Below, in pieces: positions 1 to 6,287 of a DNA stretch of 7,475 bases. Where the stretch lies: the NCBI GenBank assembly GCA_021787255.1, contig JAJYMD010000349.1, positions 1 through 7,475 of the forward strand, written 5' to 3'. The stretch's first letter is position 1, and every line of letters starts with the position of its first letter. A program made the translations under genes and the position numbers. Source of the DNA: Actinomycetes bacterium (lineage in GTDB: Bacteria > Actinomycetota > Acidimicrobiia > Acidimicrobiales > RAAP-2). A model generated the notes under the pieces. That model had not been told where the DNA came from. It did not search any database and worked only from the letters and a program-made list of their open reading frames with translations.

Positions 1-2480
1 CCCCATCTGCCGCCGGCCGCCTCCGCCACCGTCGGCAGCATGCCGACCGCGATGGCCGCGATCGAGAGCGCGGCGACCCCTTGGCGCCAGCCGAACCTGT
101 GCCCTGCGAGATCGGTCTCGAAGGCGGCAACCCCGAGACCGACCGCCCCGGCTACTGCGACCGCGGCGGGCGCGAGGAGAACGTCGACCGACGGCGCGAA
201 CGGAACCGCCCAACCCTTGACGGCGACGAGCGCGAGGAGCCACGCCGGGATCGCGATCGCCCAGAGCCGGATCGCCCATTCGAGGCGCACACCGCGCGCG
301 ACCAGGAGCGCGGGGACCGCCGCGGCAAGGAGCAACCAGCCGAGCGGCGAGCCTCCGACGGGCCCCACCGCCATCCGCAGCAACCCTCCCCAGCCCGGAG
401 ACGAGACCGGGTTGGTTGCGAGCCCGAGCACCTCGAGCGCCCCGTGGCCGGCCAGCACGGTCGCAAGGACCCAGGGCATGCAGAGGACGGCGGCGACCAA
501 GGTGCCCCCGACGGCGAACGCGGGGGCTCGTGCCGCTCGTCGGGCCCCGCCCGCGACCAGCGACCCGCCGGCGATCCCGAGGCCGGCGACCAGGACCACG
601 AGGACCATCGCCGGTGCGAACGCCATCGCCACCGCCTCGAGCGCGCCGAGCGCGAGCAGCCGTCCGGCGACGGACCGGCGCCAGGGGGGCGAGGCGGCGG
701 GGACCGTCGCCCTCGCGCTCGGCTCCAAGCGCGCGCCACCCCCGGGGGCTCCGGGTGACGCGTCGAAGGGGTCGAGCCGGGTCGCCCCCGCGAGCTGCAG
801 CACGACCCAGGGGGTGACGGCGTACGCGACGAGGCCGTCCAGGCGGCCGCGCGCGAGCGCGTCGACGGCGAGGGGCAGTGCGAGGTAGGTGATCGCCGCG
901 GTGAACCTCGCGCGCGCGGACGCGAACGGCCTGATCAGACGGGACATCCCCCATGCGCCGAGGGGGAAGCATGCCAGCACGACCACCTGCTGGAGGAGGC
1001 CGCTTCGTCCGAGGAGCGCCGTTCCGGCGATCGCGAGGAACCCGAACGCCGGGCTCGACGGCGCGTGCGAACCGGTGCCCGCGGGCTGCCACGACGAGAA
1101 GAACCGGTGCCACAGGGCGGTCCACGAGGAGAAGGGCGCGAACTGTCCGAGCAGGGGCGTGGGGACGCCGAGGAGCCCTCGGGAGCCGAAGACCAGGACG
1201 ACGGCGGCGATGAGACCAGCCACGAGCCTCGACCGGCCTGACGAGAGGATCCCCCCAGAGCCCGCATGCCCGCTCCACCTTCCCCGGCGACCCGGGGTGT
1301 CGAGCTCGGCGAGACCGCTGCGCTCGCCGTCCCCGGCGGAACCGGGACGCGCGGAGCTCGCGGGCTCCGGCGTCCGAGCAACCCCGTCGTGCCGGGCCTT
1401 CCCACCGGCGCCGGCCGCGGCACGCCTCGCCCCCAGCCCGTGCGCGACGTCGATCCCCTCGTGGGTGAGCCGCGACGCGTACGTCGACAGCCGCGCGCTC
1501 CCTCGCACCTGCAGGCTCCGAACGTCTGCGTCGCCGAGCGCGCGCACAGCGGCCAACGCCGCTCGTCGGCGACGCAGCTCCCTGCCTCTCGCGACGTTCC
1601 AACGCCAGGCGTGGAGCACCGCCCGCGCCCTTTGGAAGTCGCCCACGAGCACCGCCACCACGACTTCGCCGAGCGAGAGGAGGAGCGCCTGCGGCACGAC
1701 CCGGACGAGGTGCGACCACGAGTAGCAGGTGAGGACGGCGGCGAGCTCGTGGCGCCGCTGGAGCCCCTGCAAGGAGGGCGCGTCGGACCTTGGCGCCGAG
1801 CGGGACCCGGACGCGACGAGCTCGAGGTGGCGCGCCGTCGCTGCAGGTGCGACGACCACGCGTGCACCGGCGACGTGGGCCCGCCACGAGAGGTCGAGGT
1901 CCTCTCCCATCGCGACGATCGCGGGGTCGTAGCCCCCGAGCGCCCGGAGGAGGTCGCCGCGGACGAGCGTGCAACCCCCAGGGGCGACGAACACGTCGCG
2001 GACCGCGTCGTGCTGGCCCGCGTCGATCTCGCCGTCCTGGACCCGCTCGACCACCGCCCCGGTCTTGTCCGCACTCTGGCCCACGTGGAGGAGCACCCGC
2101 GCGTCGCCCCAGTGGACCATCTTCGGGCAGACGATCCCGGCGTTCGAGCGGAACGACTCTTCGACCATGAGGTGCACCGCGTCCGGTGCCGGCGCGCAGT
2201 CGTCGTGGCACAAGAGGAAGAACGACGCCCCTTCGACCATCGAGAGCGCCTCGTCGACCGCGGCGGCGTACCCGCAGCCTTCGGGGAGCCGGCGCACGAA
2301 CGCCTCGGGGAGGCGGCGCGCGACCACCTCCGTCGGGTCCACGGTGCCGCCCGAGACGAGCACCAGGACCGAGAAGTTCTCGTAGTCCTGTGCTGCGAGC
2401 GCCTGGAGGGTCTCCTCGAACCAGGGCCCCGGGTCGGTGGTCACCACGACGGCGACGACCGCCGGGGCCCGAGCCGCCAT
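1..2480 (-). CDS. GT2 glycosyltransferase fused to a multi-pass membrane domain (3' end outside window)
   Basis: The frame is open from ATG 2480 to the left edge, giving 826 codons and no stop, so the C-terminus is missing. Residues 1-215 form a GT-A (family 2) domain. It opens with a hydrophobic strand (VVAVVVTT, 8-15), carries an acidic HDD motif (92-94) where the metal-binding DxD sits, and has GED (192-194) followed by DLSWR (196-200), the usual catalytic-base region. Residues 350-418 are a hydrophilic Gly/Ala/Arg/Ser-rich linker. The first clear membrane helix is at about 419-438; roughly nine or ten more hydrophobic segments follow to the edge. A WQPAGTGS motif at 464-471 after the first helix resembles the loop I recall from actinobacterial GT2-membrane fusions. 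ATG 2480 is preferred because AGGGG lies 6 bases upstream; an in-frame ATG at 2498 has no such site. Role is inferred as sugar transfer at the membrane for envelope polysaccharide. Donor and acceptor are unknown. Confidence 0.92.
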   Translation of the reverse strand, partial: MAARAPAVVAVVVTTDPGPWFEETLQALAAQDYENFSVLVLVSGGTVDPTEVVARRLPEAFVRRLPEGCGYAAAVDEALSMVEGASFFLLCHDDCAPAPDAVHLMVEESFRSNAGIVCPKMVHWGDARVLLHVGQSADKTGAVVERVQDGEIDAGQHDAVRDVFVAPGGCTLVRGDLLRALGGYDPAIVAMGEDLDLSWRAHVAGARVVVAPAATARHLELVASGSRSAPRSDAPSLQGLQRRHELAAVLTCYSWSHLVRVVPQALLLSLGEVVVAVLVGDFQRARAVLHAWRWNVARGRELRRRRAALAAVRALGDADVRSLQVRGSARLSTYASRLTHEGIDVAHGLGARRAAAGAGGKARHDGVARTPEPASSARPGSAGDGERSGLAELDTPGRRGRWSGHAGSGGILSSGRSRLVAGLIAAVVLVFGSRGLLGVPTPLLGQFAPFSSWTALWHRFFSSWQPAGTGSHAPSSPAFGFLAIAGTALLGRSGLLQQVVVLACFPLGAWGMSRLIRPFASARARFTAAITYLALPLAVDALARGRLDGLVAYAVTPWVVLQLAGATRLDPFDASPGAPGGGARLEPSARATVPAASPPWRRSVAGRLLALGALEAVAMAFAPAMVLVVLVAGLGIAGGSLVAGGARRAARAPAFAVGGTLVAAVLCMPWVLATVLAGHGALEVLGLATNPVSSPGWGGLLRMAVGPVGGSPLGWLLLAAAVPALLVARGVRLEWAIRLWAIAIPAWLLALVAVKGWAVPFAPSVDVLLAPAAVAVAGAVGLGVAAFETDLAGHRFGWRQGVAALSIAAIAVGMLPTVAEAAGGRW

Positions 2481-2486
2481 GGTCGA

Positions 2487-2491
2487 CCCCT
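2487..2491 (-). promoter_or_regulatory. Ribosome binding site of the GT2-membrane fusion
   Basis: AGGGG lies 6 bases before ATG 2480 on the minus strand. The competing in-frame ATG at 2498 is preceded by a pyrimidine-rich stretch with no purine-rich site at usable distance, so this site decides the start. Confidence 0.55.
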
Positions 2492-2573
2492 GCACCATCA
2501 GGAGAGGCAGGCTACTCCCCCGGGCGTTCGACGTCCGCCGGAGGCGCGCGCCAGCGGCGGTGGGCCGAGGCGC

Positions 2574-2600
2574 TTGCAATCGTTTATCGTGTGGTATACA
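2574..2600 (+). promoter_or_regulatory. Candidate promoter of the small helical protein gene
   Basis: TTGCAA (2574-2579) could be a -35 element. TATACA (2595-2600) could be a -10 element and is preceded by TGG, giving an extended -10 form. The spacer is 15 bases, shorter than the usual 16-18, and the last base of the -10 is not the conserved T. The main support is the local AT-richness in a very GC-rich setting and the position about 70 bases before a well-formed gene start. Confidence 0.35.
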
Positions 2601-2655
2601 GCAGCTAGACAGCGGCACGTGTCGAATGGGTCGGCGCAAGTGCCAAGCGCGCTGG

Positions 2656-2662
2656 GAAGGAG
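2656..2662 (+). promoter_or_regulatory. Strong ribosome binding site of the small helical protein
   Basis: GAAGGAG is followed by a 5-base spacer to ATG 2668. It is one of the two best Shine-Dalgarno sites in the window. It fixes the start of the plus-strand gene and argues against the longer in-frame extension that begins upstream at 2437, which overlaps the start of the GT2 gene. Confidence 0.75.
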
Positions 2663-2667
2663 TCTTC

Positions 2668-3027
2668 ATGCCCGACGACAAGCAGCCAGACGACATCGCA
2701 GCCGAGGTGGCGAGGCGTGCCCGCGACGCGGCCGACGTCGCGGTCGGGTTGGGCGTCCTCGCCCTCCAGCGAGCCCAGGTCCTGCGGCACGAGCTCGCGC
2801 GCAACGAGCTGCTCGGCGAAGCCGCCGGCCTCCTGCGCAGCGGAGTCGCGGGCAGCACCCGGCAGATCGCCGCGTGGCTCGACGGCACGCGCTCCTGCGT
2901 GTCCGCACAGGTCGCGCCCATGGGCGCCCGCCTGCCCGGTGCCGCCCGAGAGCTCGCCGGCAAGGCGTGGTCCAAGCTCGAAGTCGTCGGCGCGCAGCTG
3001 CGTCAGCTCGCCACGCCCGGCACCTGA
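2668..3027 (+). CDS. Small Ala/Arg-rich helical protein, function unknown
   Basis: A 119-residue protein I cannot assign to a named family. It starts with an acidic, polar N-terminus (residues 1-10), then a long predicted helix with a hydrophobic face (about 11-45, including VAVGLGVLAL at 24-33). More Ala/Leu/Arg helix follows, with one cysteine (C77) and a second amphipathic stretch near 90-115. No signal peptide is evident, and the hydrophobic stretch is probably too short and too flanked by charges for a normal membrane anchor. Composition recalls phasin-like or surface-coating helical proteins; that is a weak analogy, not a call. Support for a real gene is the strong ribosome binding site, consistent GC-rich third positions and the AT-rich promoter-like stretch upstream. 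It is the only plus-strand gene here, divergent from the GT2 fusion and convergent with the reductase, so it is probably regulated separately from the sugar operon. Confidence 0.8.
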   Translation: MPDDKQPDDIAAEVARRARDAADVAVGLGVLALQRAQVLRHELARNELLGEAAGLLRSGVAGSTRQIAAWLDGTRSCVSAQVAPMGARLPGAARELAGKAWSKLEVVGAQLRQLATPGT

Positions 3028-3920
3028 GCTTCCCCGGCCTCGAGGTCGCTCAGCACGTCCCTCAGCGTCTGGTCGAGCGAGATGCGGGGCGTCCAACCGG
3101 TGGCCTTTGCGAGTCGCGACGGGTCGCCCCGAAGCACCGGGGTGTCGACCGGCCTGACGAGGTCCGGGTCTACGACCATCCGGAGCTCCACTCCCGCGAG
3201 CGCCATCAGGCGCAGAGCGACGTCTTCGATGGAGACGTCGTGGCCCGAGCAGACGTTGTAGACACCCCCGGGCTCCGCCAGTTCGACGAGGAGACGGTAG
3301 GCCCGCACCACGTCGCGCACGTCGGTGAAATCGCGCCGCGTCGTGACGGTGCCGACGGCGAGCTCCCCGGTTCCGGCCCTTCGTGCCTCGAGCACGCGAC
3401 GCGCGAGGGCCGGAACGGCGAAGGTCGCCGCCTGCCCGGGACCGACATGGTTGAAGGGCCTCACCACCACCACTCGCTGTCCGTAGCCGCGCCACGCTTG
3501 GAGCGCGACCTGCTCCGCCGCTGCCTTCGACGCCGCGTACGGCGTCGCGGGACGAAGCGGCGCGTCCTCTGCGACCGGGAGCTCCTCGGGCGCAAGCGCT
3601 CCGTACACCTCGGCCGAGCTCACGACGAGCACGGTCGCCTCAGGAGCGGTCCGGCGCACCGCCGCGAGCAGCGCCGCAGTGCCGAGCGCGTTCACCCGGA
3701 GCACCTCCAGGGGCTCTCGCCACGAGTCGCCGACGTGCGCACGCGCGGCGAGGTGGTAGACGGCATCGGGGCGCGATGCCTCCAGTGAGCGCGCGAGCGC
3801 CTGCTCGTCGGTGACGTCGGTCTCGGCGTCGACGACCGTGACGTCGTCGCCGCGTCCGGCGAGCTCCGAGGTGAGCCAGCGCCCGACGAACCCCCGGCCA
3901 CCGGTCACGAACGCGCGCAC
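3003..3920 (-). CDS. rmd: NAD(P)-dependent sugar-nucleotide reductase, probably GDP-6-deoxy-D-lyxo-4-hexulose reductase (Rmd-like)
   Basis: A 305-residue extended short-chain dehydrogenase/reductase, full length for the family. Seen in the sequence: an N-terminal Rossmann glycine motif TGGRGFVG (6-13), an acidic residue after the second strand (D31), the catalytic Ser in SSAEVYG (101-107), the YxxxK pair Y128/K132, RPFNHVGPGQ (154-163), and RRDFTDVRDVV (195-205). The FNHxGPGQ signature and the C-terminal RPVDTPVLRGDPSRL (256-270) fit the GDP-mannose-derived branch. The N-terminus lacks the GxTGQDG form of the Gmd dehydratase, so reductase is favoured. Rmd reduces the GDP-4-keto-6-deoxymannose made by Gmd to GDP-D-rhamnose. 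A GDP-fucose or other hexose epimerase/reductase remains possible. Start is GTG 3920, 11 bases after the stop of the GT4 gene upstream, with a weak AGGG site overlapping that TAG. It is the last gene of the apparent operon, and its 3' end overlaps the convergent small gene by 25 bases. Confidence 0.85.
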   Translation of the reverse strand: MRAFVTGGRGFVGRWLTSELAGRGDDVTVVDAETDVTDEQALARSLEASRPDAVYHLAARAHVGDSWREPLEVLRVNALGTAALLAAVRRTAPEATVLVVSSAEVYGALAPEELPVAEDAPLRPATPYAASKAAAEQVALQAWRGYGQRVVVVRPFNHVGPGQAATFAVPALARRVLEARRAGTGELAVGTVTTRRDFTDVRDVVRAYRLLVELAEPGGVYNVCSGHDVSIEDVALRLMALAGVELRMVVDPDLVRPVDTPVLRGDPSRLAKATGWTPRISLDQTLRDVLSDLEAGEAQVPGVAS

Positions 3921-3931
3921 GGACGACGACC

Positions 3932-5068
3932 CTACGCGCCCTGCGCGATCCGGTACGCCTCGACGTGACGCAACGCGCTCGCCTCCCAGGTGAAGGCTGC
4001 GGCCCGGGCGATGCCGGCCTCACGGCGCCGCGATGCCCCGGCGCCGCCCGCGCCTTGCAGCACACCGGCGAGCGCGTCCGCGAGCCCCTCGTGGTCGCCG
4101 GGCACGACGAGCGTCGCGGCGTCACCGGCCAGCTCGGCCATGGCGGTGCCCCTCGTGGTGACGAGCGGCGCGCCGCACGCCAACGCCTCGAGCGCAGGAA
4201 GGCCGAAGCCCTCGGCGAGCGAAGGGTACGCGACGACGGCCGCCTTGCGCAGGAGCGCGGGGACCGCGTCGTCGGGCACGTAGCCGGTCAAGGTGAGCCG
4301 GTCCCGGTGGCGCATCGTCGCCAGTGCCTCTTCGAGGGGACCCGAGCCCCACCCGTGCCGTCCCGCGAGCACGAGCGTCACCTCGCGCTCTTCGTCTGCG
4401 AGCTCGGAGAACGCGCGGACGAGCGTGGGGACGTCCTTGCGCGGCTCGAGCGTGCCGAGGAACAGGATGAACCGGCGCCGGGGATCGATCCCGAGCCGAT
4501 GCAACACCGCGTCGTCTGACCCCGGTGCAGGCGGGTCCGGACGGAAGCGCCGGTGGTCGACACCGTGCGGCGCGATGACGACGGGCGCGCTGACCGCGCA
4601 TGCCGAAGTCAGCGCACGCGCAGTCGTCTCGCTGACGCACACGAGGGCGCCCGCACGGCGCGCGGCGACCCGGATCGCCCGGCGGAAGAACCGCGCCTTC
4701 GCCGGCTCGTGCCACTCCGGGTGGTCGAAGAACGTGCAGTCGTGGATCGTGACGACGACGGGGAGGCGCGAGCGCTCGGGCATCGTGTAGTGCGGACCGT
4801 GGTGCACGTCGGGCCTCGCGCGGCCCAGCACACCAGGAAGGACGAGCTGCTCCCATGCCAGGCGCAGCGGCCTCGGGGACGGCGCCGCCGCCAGGACGTC
4901 CGCCCGCCCTCCGGTGAGGCGCCGCCAACGCGCCGCATCCGTCCGACGCGCGACGACGACGAGCCGGAGCTCCTCGAGGGCGGCGAGCGCGGCAGCGAGC
5001 TCGACCGCGTAGCGTCCGGCGCCGGCGGGAGAAGACGGAACCGCGCTGACGTCGAGGGAGACGTTCAC
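3932..5068 (-). CDS. GT4 glycosyltransferase C (mannosyl/rhamnosyl-transferase-like)
   Basis: A 378-residue GT-B fold enzyme, normal length for family 4. N-terminal domain: SSPAGAGRYAVEL (12-24) with the acceptor-side glycine loop, HHGPHY (89-94), TIHD with H109 (107-110), and SETTAR (146-151). C-terminal donor domain: GTLEPRKD (205-212), whose R210 and K211 normally bind the donor phosphates, and EGFGLPALE (286-294), a complete E-x7-E motif. LVTTRGTAMAELAGDA (302-317) shows the normal short loop after that motif. The EPRK plus EGFG combination is common in transferases using GDP-mannose, GDP-rhamnose or related donors; the exact sugar is not readable. Start is GTG 5068, which sits in a GTGA overlap with a five-codon mini-ORF created by a 14-bp duplication. 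Its own nearest purine-rich site, GGGAG at 5095-5091, is too far away (22 bases). Translation therefore probably depends on coupling to gene B. Confidence 0.95.
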   Translation of the reverse strand: MNVSLDVSAVPSSPAGAGRYAVELAAALAALEELRLVVVARRTDAARWRRLTGGRADVLAAAPSPRPLRLAWEQLVLPGVLGRARPDVHHGPHYTMPERSRLPVVVTIHDCTFFDHPEWHEPAKARFFRRAIRVAARRAGALVCVSETTARALTSACAVSAPVVIAPHGVDHRRFRPDPPAPGSDDAVLHRLGIDPRRRFILFLGTLEPRKDVPTLVRAFSELADEEREVTLVLAGRHGWGSGPLEEALATMRHRDRLTLTGYVPDDAVPALLRKAAVVAYPSLAEGFGLPALEALACGAPLVTTRGTAMAELAGDAATLVVPGDHEGLADALAGVLQGAGGAGASRRREAGIARAAAFTWEASALRHVEAYRIAQGA

Positions 5069-5082
5069 GTGACGGACTTCAC
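5065..5082 (-). other. Five-codon mini-ORF (V-K-S-V-T) between glycosyltransferases B and C
   Basis: GTG 5082 overlaps the TGA of gene B as GTGA, runs five codons, and stops at TGA 5067-5065, which overlaps the GTG start of gene C as a second GTGA. GGGAG at 5095-5091 lies 8 bases before GTG 5082, an ideal spacing, while the start of gene C has no site of its own at proper distance. A ribosome could terminate B, reinitiate at 5082, terminate and reinitiate again at C. Whether the mini-ORF is translated is inference. An in-frame ATG at 5100 would make it 11 codons. Confidence 0.45.
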
Positions 5083-5092
5083 GTGACGGACT
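5065..5092 (-). repeat. 14-bp perfect tandem duplication at the B/C gene junction
   Basis: On the minus strand AGTCCGTCACGTGA occurs twice head to tail, at 5092-5079 and 5078-5065. The first copy encodes the last residues and TGA of gene B; the second contains the GTG start of gene C. Each copy includes the 8-base palindrome TCACGTGA. Because 14 is not a multiple of 3, the copies are read in different frames relative to gene B. Confidence 0.95.
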
Positions 5093-6287
5093 CCCACCAT
5101 GCGACGTGGGCCTCGGCCGAGGTCCTCCACCTGAACGGCGCTGCGTGCATCCTCCCGTTCGCCACGAGCGCGCCGCGCAGCGCGTCGTCGCCGGACGCGA
5201 GCACGAGAGCTCCGGCGATCTCGTCGAGTGTCGTGGGGTCGACCAGCAGTGCGACCGTCCTCGCGCCCTCGGGCTGTCCCTGGGCGCCTGCGGATGCCGC
5301 GACGTCCGGCACAGTGACGCTCGGCACCGTGACGCTCGGCAGCGTGACGCTCGGCACCGTGACGCTCGGCACCGTGACGCTCGGCACCGTGACGCTCGCC
5401 ACCACCGGCACACCGCATGCCATCGCCTCGAGGGGCGGCAGGCCGAACCCTTCCGCCAGAGGGACGTAGGCGAACGCACGCGCGCTCGCGTACAGGCCGG
5501 CGAGCACCGCGTCGCCGACGGCGCCGGCCGCGACGACTCCCTCGACGCGCCCGACGCCCGCGTCGCCCCAGCCGGGAGGGCCGACGACGACGAGCTGCCA
5601 TGGCCCCGCGAGCGACGGACGGGCGCGCGCGAACGCGGCGATCAGGCGGCGAAGGTTCTTCCTCGGCTCGAGGGTCGCCGCGGCGAGCAGGTACCCTTCG
5701 GTCACGCCGAGCCGACGCAGGAGCGACGCGGCACCCGCGTGGTCCGGCTTCGGGAGATGGTCCACGCCGTGGGGGATCACCTGCACGCGACGGCGATCCG
5801 CGCCGGCCGCGCCGAGCGCGTCGGCGACCGGTCCGGAGGGCACGACGAACGCGTCGGCGCGCTCGAGGGCTCGTCCGAGCGCTGCCTCGTGCCAGCGCAG
5901 CCCACGAGACGTGCTGGTGCCGGGATGCGTGCGCCAGGCGAGGTCGTGAACGGTGACGACGAGCGCGGGCCCGCCGCGGGAGCGCCGCGGACGCACGGGC
6001 GGCGAGGCAAGGGAGACCGAGTGGACAAGGCGCGCCGAGCGTACGGGGGCGAGACCCCGGTCCCAGGCGGCCACGAGGAAGGGCGCAGGCAGCGCCGAGG
6101 TGCGCAGAGGGAACCCCCATGCCGACAGCGGATCCGCGACCCCTCCGCGATGGCGGCTCGCGACCAGCTCGACGGGAGGTCGGCCGATCTCTCGAAGGCC
6201 GTCGAGCAGGCCCCTCGCGTAGCGCCCGATGCCGCCGGGAACCCGACGGCGCAGCTGCTCGACGGCGACGACCACCCGCTCGGTCAT
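5079..6287 (-). CDS. GT4 glycosyltransferase B with an in-frame SVTVP repeat insertion
   Basis: A 402-residue GT-B fold enzyme. Seen: the N-terminal loop PGGIGRYARGLLDG (17-30), VTVHDLAW (111-118, H114), FVVPS (147-151), IPHGVDH (171-177), TLEPRKN (205-211, R209 and K210 for donor phosphates), and an intact E-x7-E, EGFGLPPLE (279-287). Directly after CGVPVVA (291-297) come six Ser-Val-Thr-Val/Leu-Pro pentads (298-327), then a Gly/Ala-rich stretch, before the chain rejoins the family pattern at ALLVDP (346-351). Neighbours A and C have only about 12 residues in this interval, so B carries roughly 35 extra. The catalytic motifs are intact and the frame is open, so the enzyme may still work. Start is ATG 6287, sharing ATGA with the stop of gene A, with only a weak AGGC upstream, so translation is probably coupled. 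A longer open frame runs upstream to 7181, but it is antisense-like noise inside gene A. Role: transfer of a sugar to a growing surface glycan; donor not readable. Confidence 0.94.
   Translation of the reverse strand: MTERVVVAVEQLRRRVPGGIGRYARGLLDGLREIGRPPVELVASRHRGGVADPLSAWGFPLRTSALPAPFLVAAWDRGLAPVRSARLVHSVSLASPPVRPRRSRGGPALVVTVHDLAWRTHPGTSTSRGLRWHEAALGRALERADAFVVPSGPVADALGAAGADRRRVQVIPHGVDHLPKPDHAGAASLLRRLGVTEGYLLAAATLEPRKNLRRLIAAFARARPSLAGPWQLVVVGPPGWGDAGVGRVEGVVAAGAVGDAVLAGLYASARAFAYVPLAEGFGLPPLEAMACGVPVVASVTVPSVTVPSVTVPSVTLPSVTVPSVTVPDVAASAGAQGQPEGARTVALLVDPTTLDEIAGALVLASGDDALRGALVANGRMHAAPFRWRTSAEAHVAWWESVT
5307..5400 (-). repeat. 15-bp minisatellite, six units, inside glycosyltransferase B
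   Basis: Period 15 holds from 5307 to about 5398. On the minus strand the unit is AGCGTCACGGTGCCG, encoding S-V-T-V-P. Most units are identical. One has a base change giving Leu for the second Val (SVTLP), the leftmost has a silent change in that codon, and the rightmost departs at its edge. The near-identity of units points to recent slippage or unequal exchange. The unit is a multiple of 3, so copy number can change without breaking the frame. Confidence 0.97.

Larger units (their letters stand above)
2481..2667. promoter_or_regulatory. Divergent intergenic region between the GT2 fusion and the small helical protein
   Basis: These 187 bases separate two divergently transcribed genes and must carry the plus-strand promoter, and probably the minus-strand one. 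The stretch at about 2574-2600 is clearly AT-richer than anything else nearby. The minus-strand promoter could not be assigned. The plus-strand leader (2601-2667) contains a CACGTG palindrome at 2616-2621 and a short inverted pair GGCAC (2614-2618) / GTGCC (2640-2644), neither strong enough to call an operator. Confidence 0.5.

Noticed and set aside
40..888. A 282-codon plus-strand frame at the left end
   Set aside because: It is antisense to the membrane domain of the GT2 fusion, whose hydrophobic segments continue unbroken to the edge. The product is Ala/Thr/Pro-rich low complexity.
935..2074. A 379-codon minus-strand frame with Ser/Arg-rich product
   Set aside because: It overlaps the GT2-membrane frame out of phase. 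The GT2 frame shows HDD, GED and membrane helices, while this one shows only biased composition.
3024..3053. Terminator hairpin CTGAGC / GCTCAG between the convergent genes
   Set aside because: The stem is only 6 bp with an 18-base loop and no T run on either strand. It also lies inside the coding sequence of the Rmd-like gene.
1266..3788. An 840-codon open frame on the plus strand
   Set aside because: It runs antisense through the GT2 fusion and the Rmd-like gene and crosses the small plus-strand gene in another frame. Its product is Arg/Pro/Gly-rich with no domain pattern, as expected of stop-poor antisense frames in GC-rich DNA.
5065..5086. Paired TCACGTGA palindromes as a regulator operator
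   Set aside because: The second palindrome is explained by the 14-bp duplication, and the site lies at an internal operon junction with no promoter-like sequence. Binding cannot be excluded but nothing supports it.
5307..5400. CRISPR array
   Set aside because: The units are 15 bp and contiguous with no spacers, and they are in frame within a coding gene.
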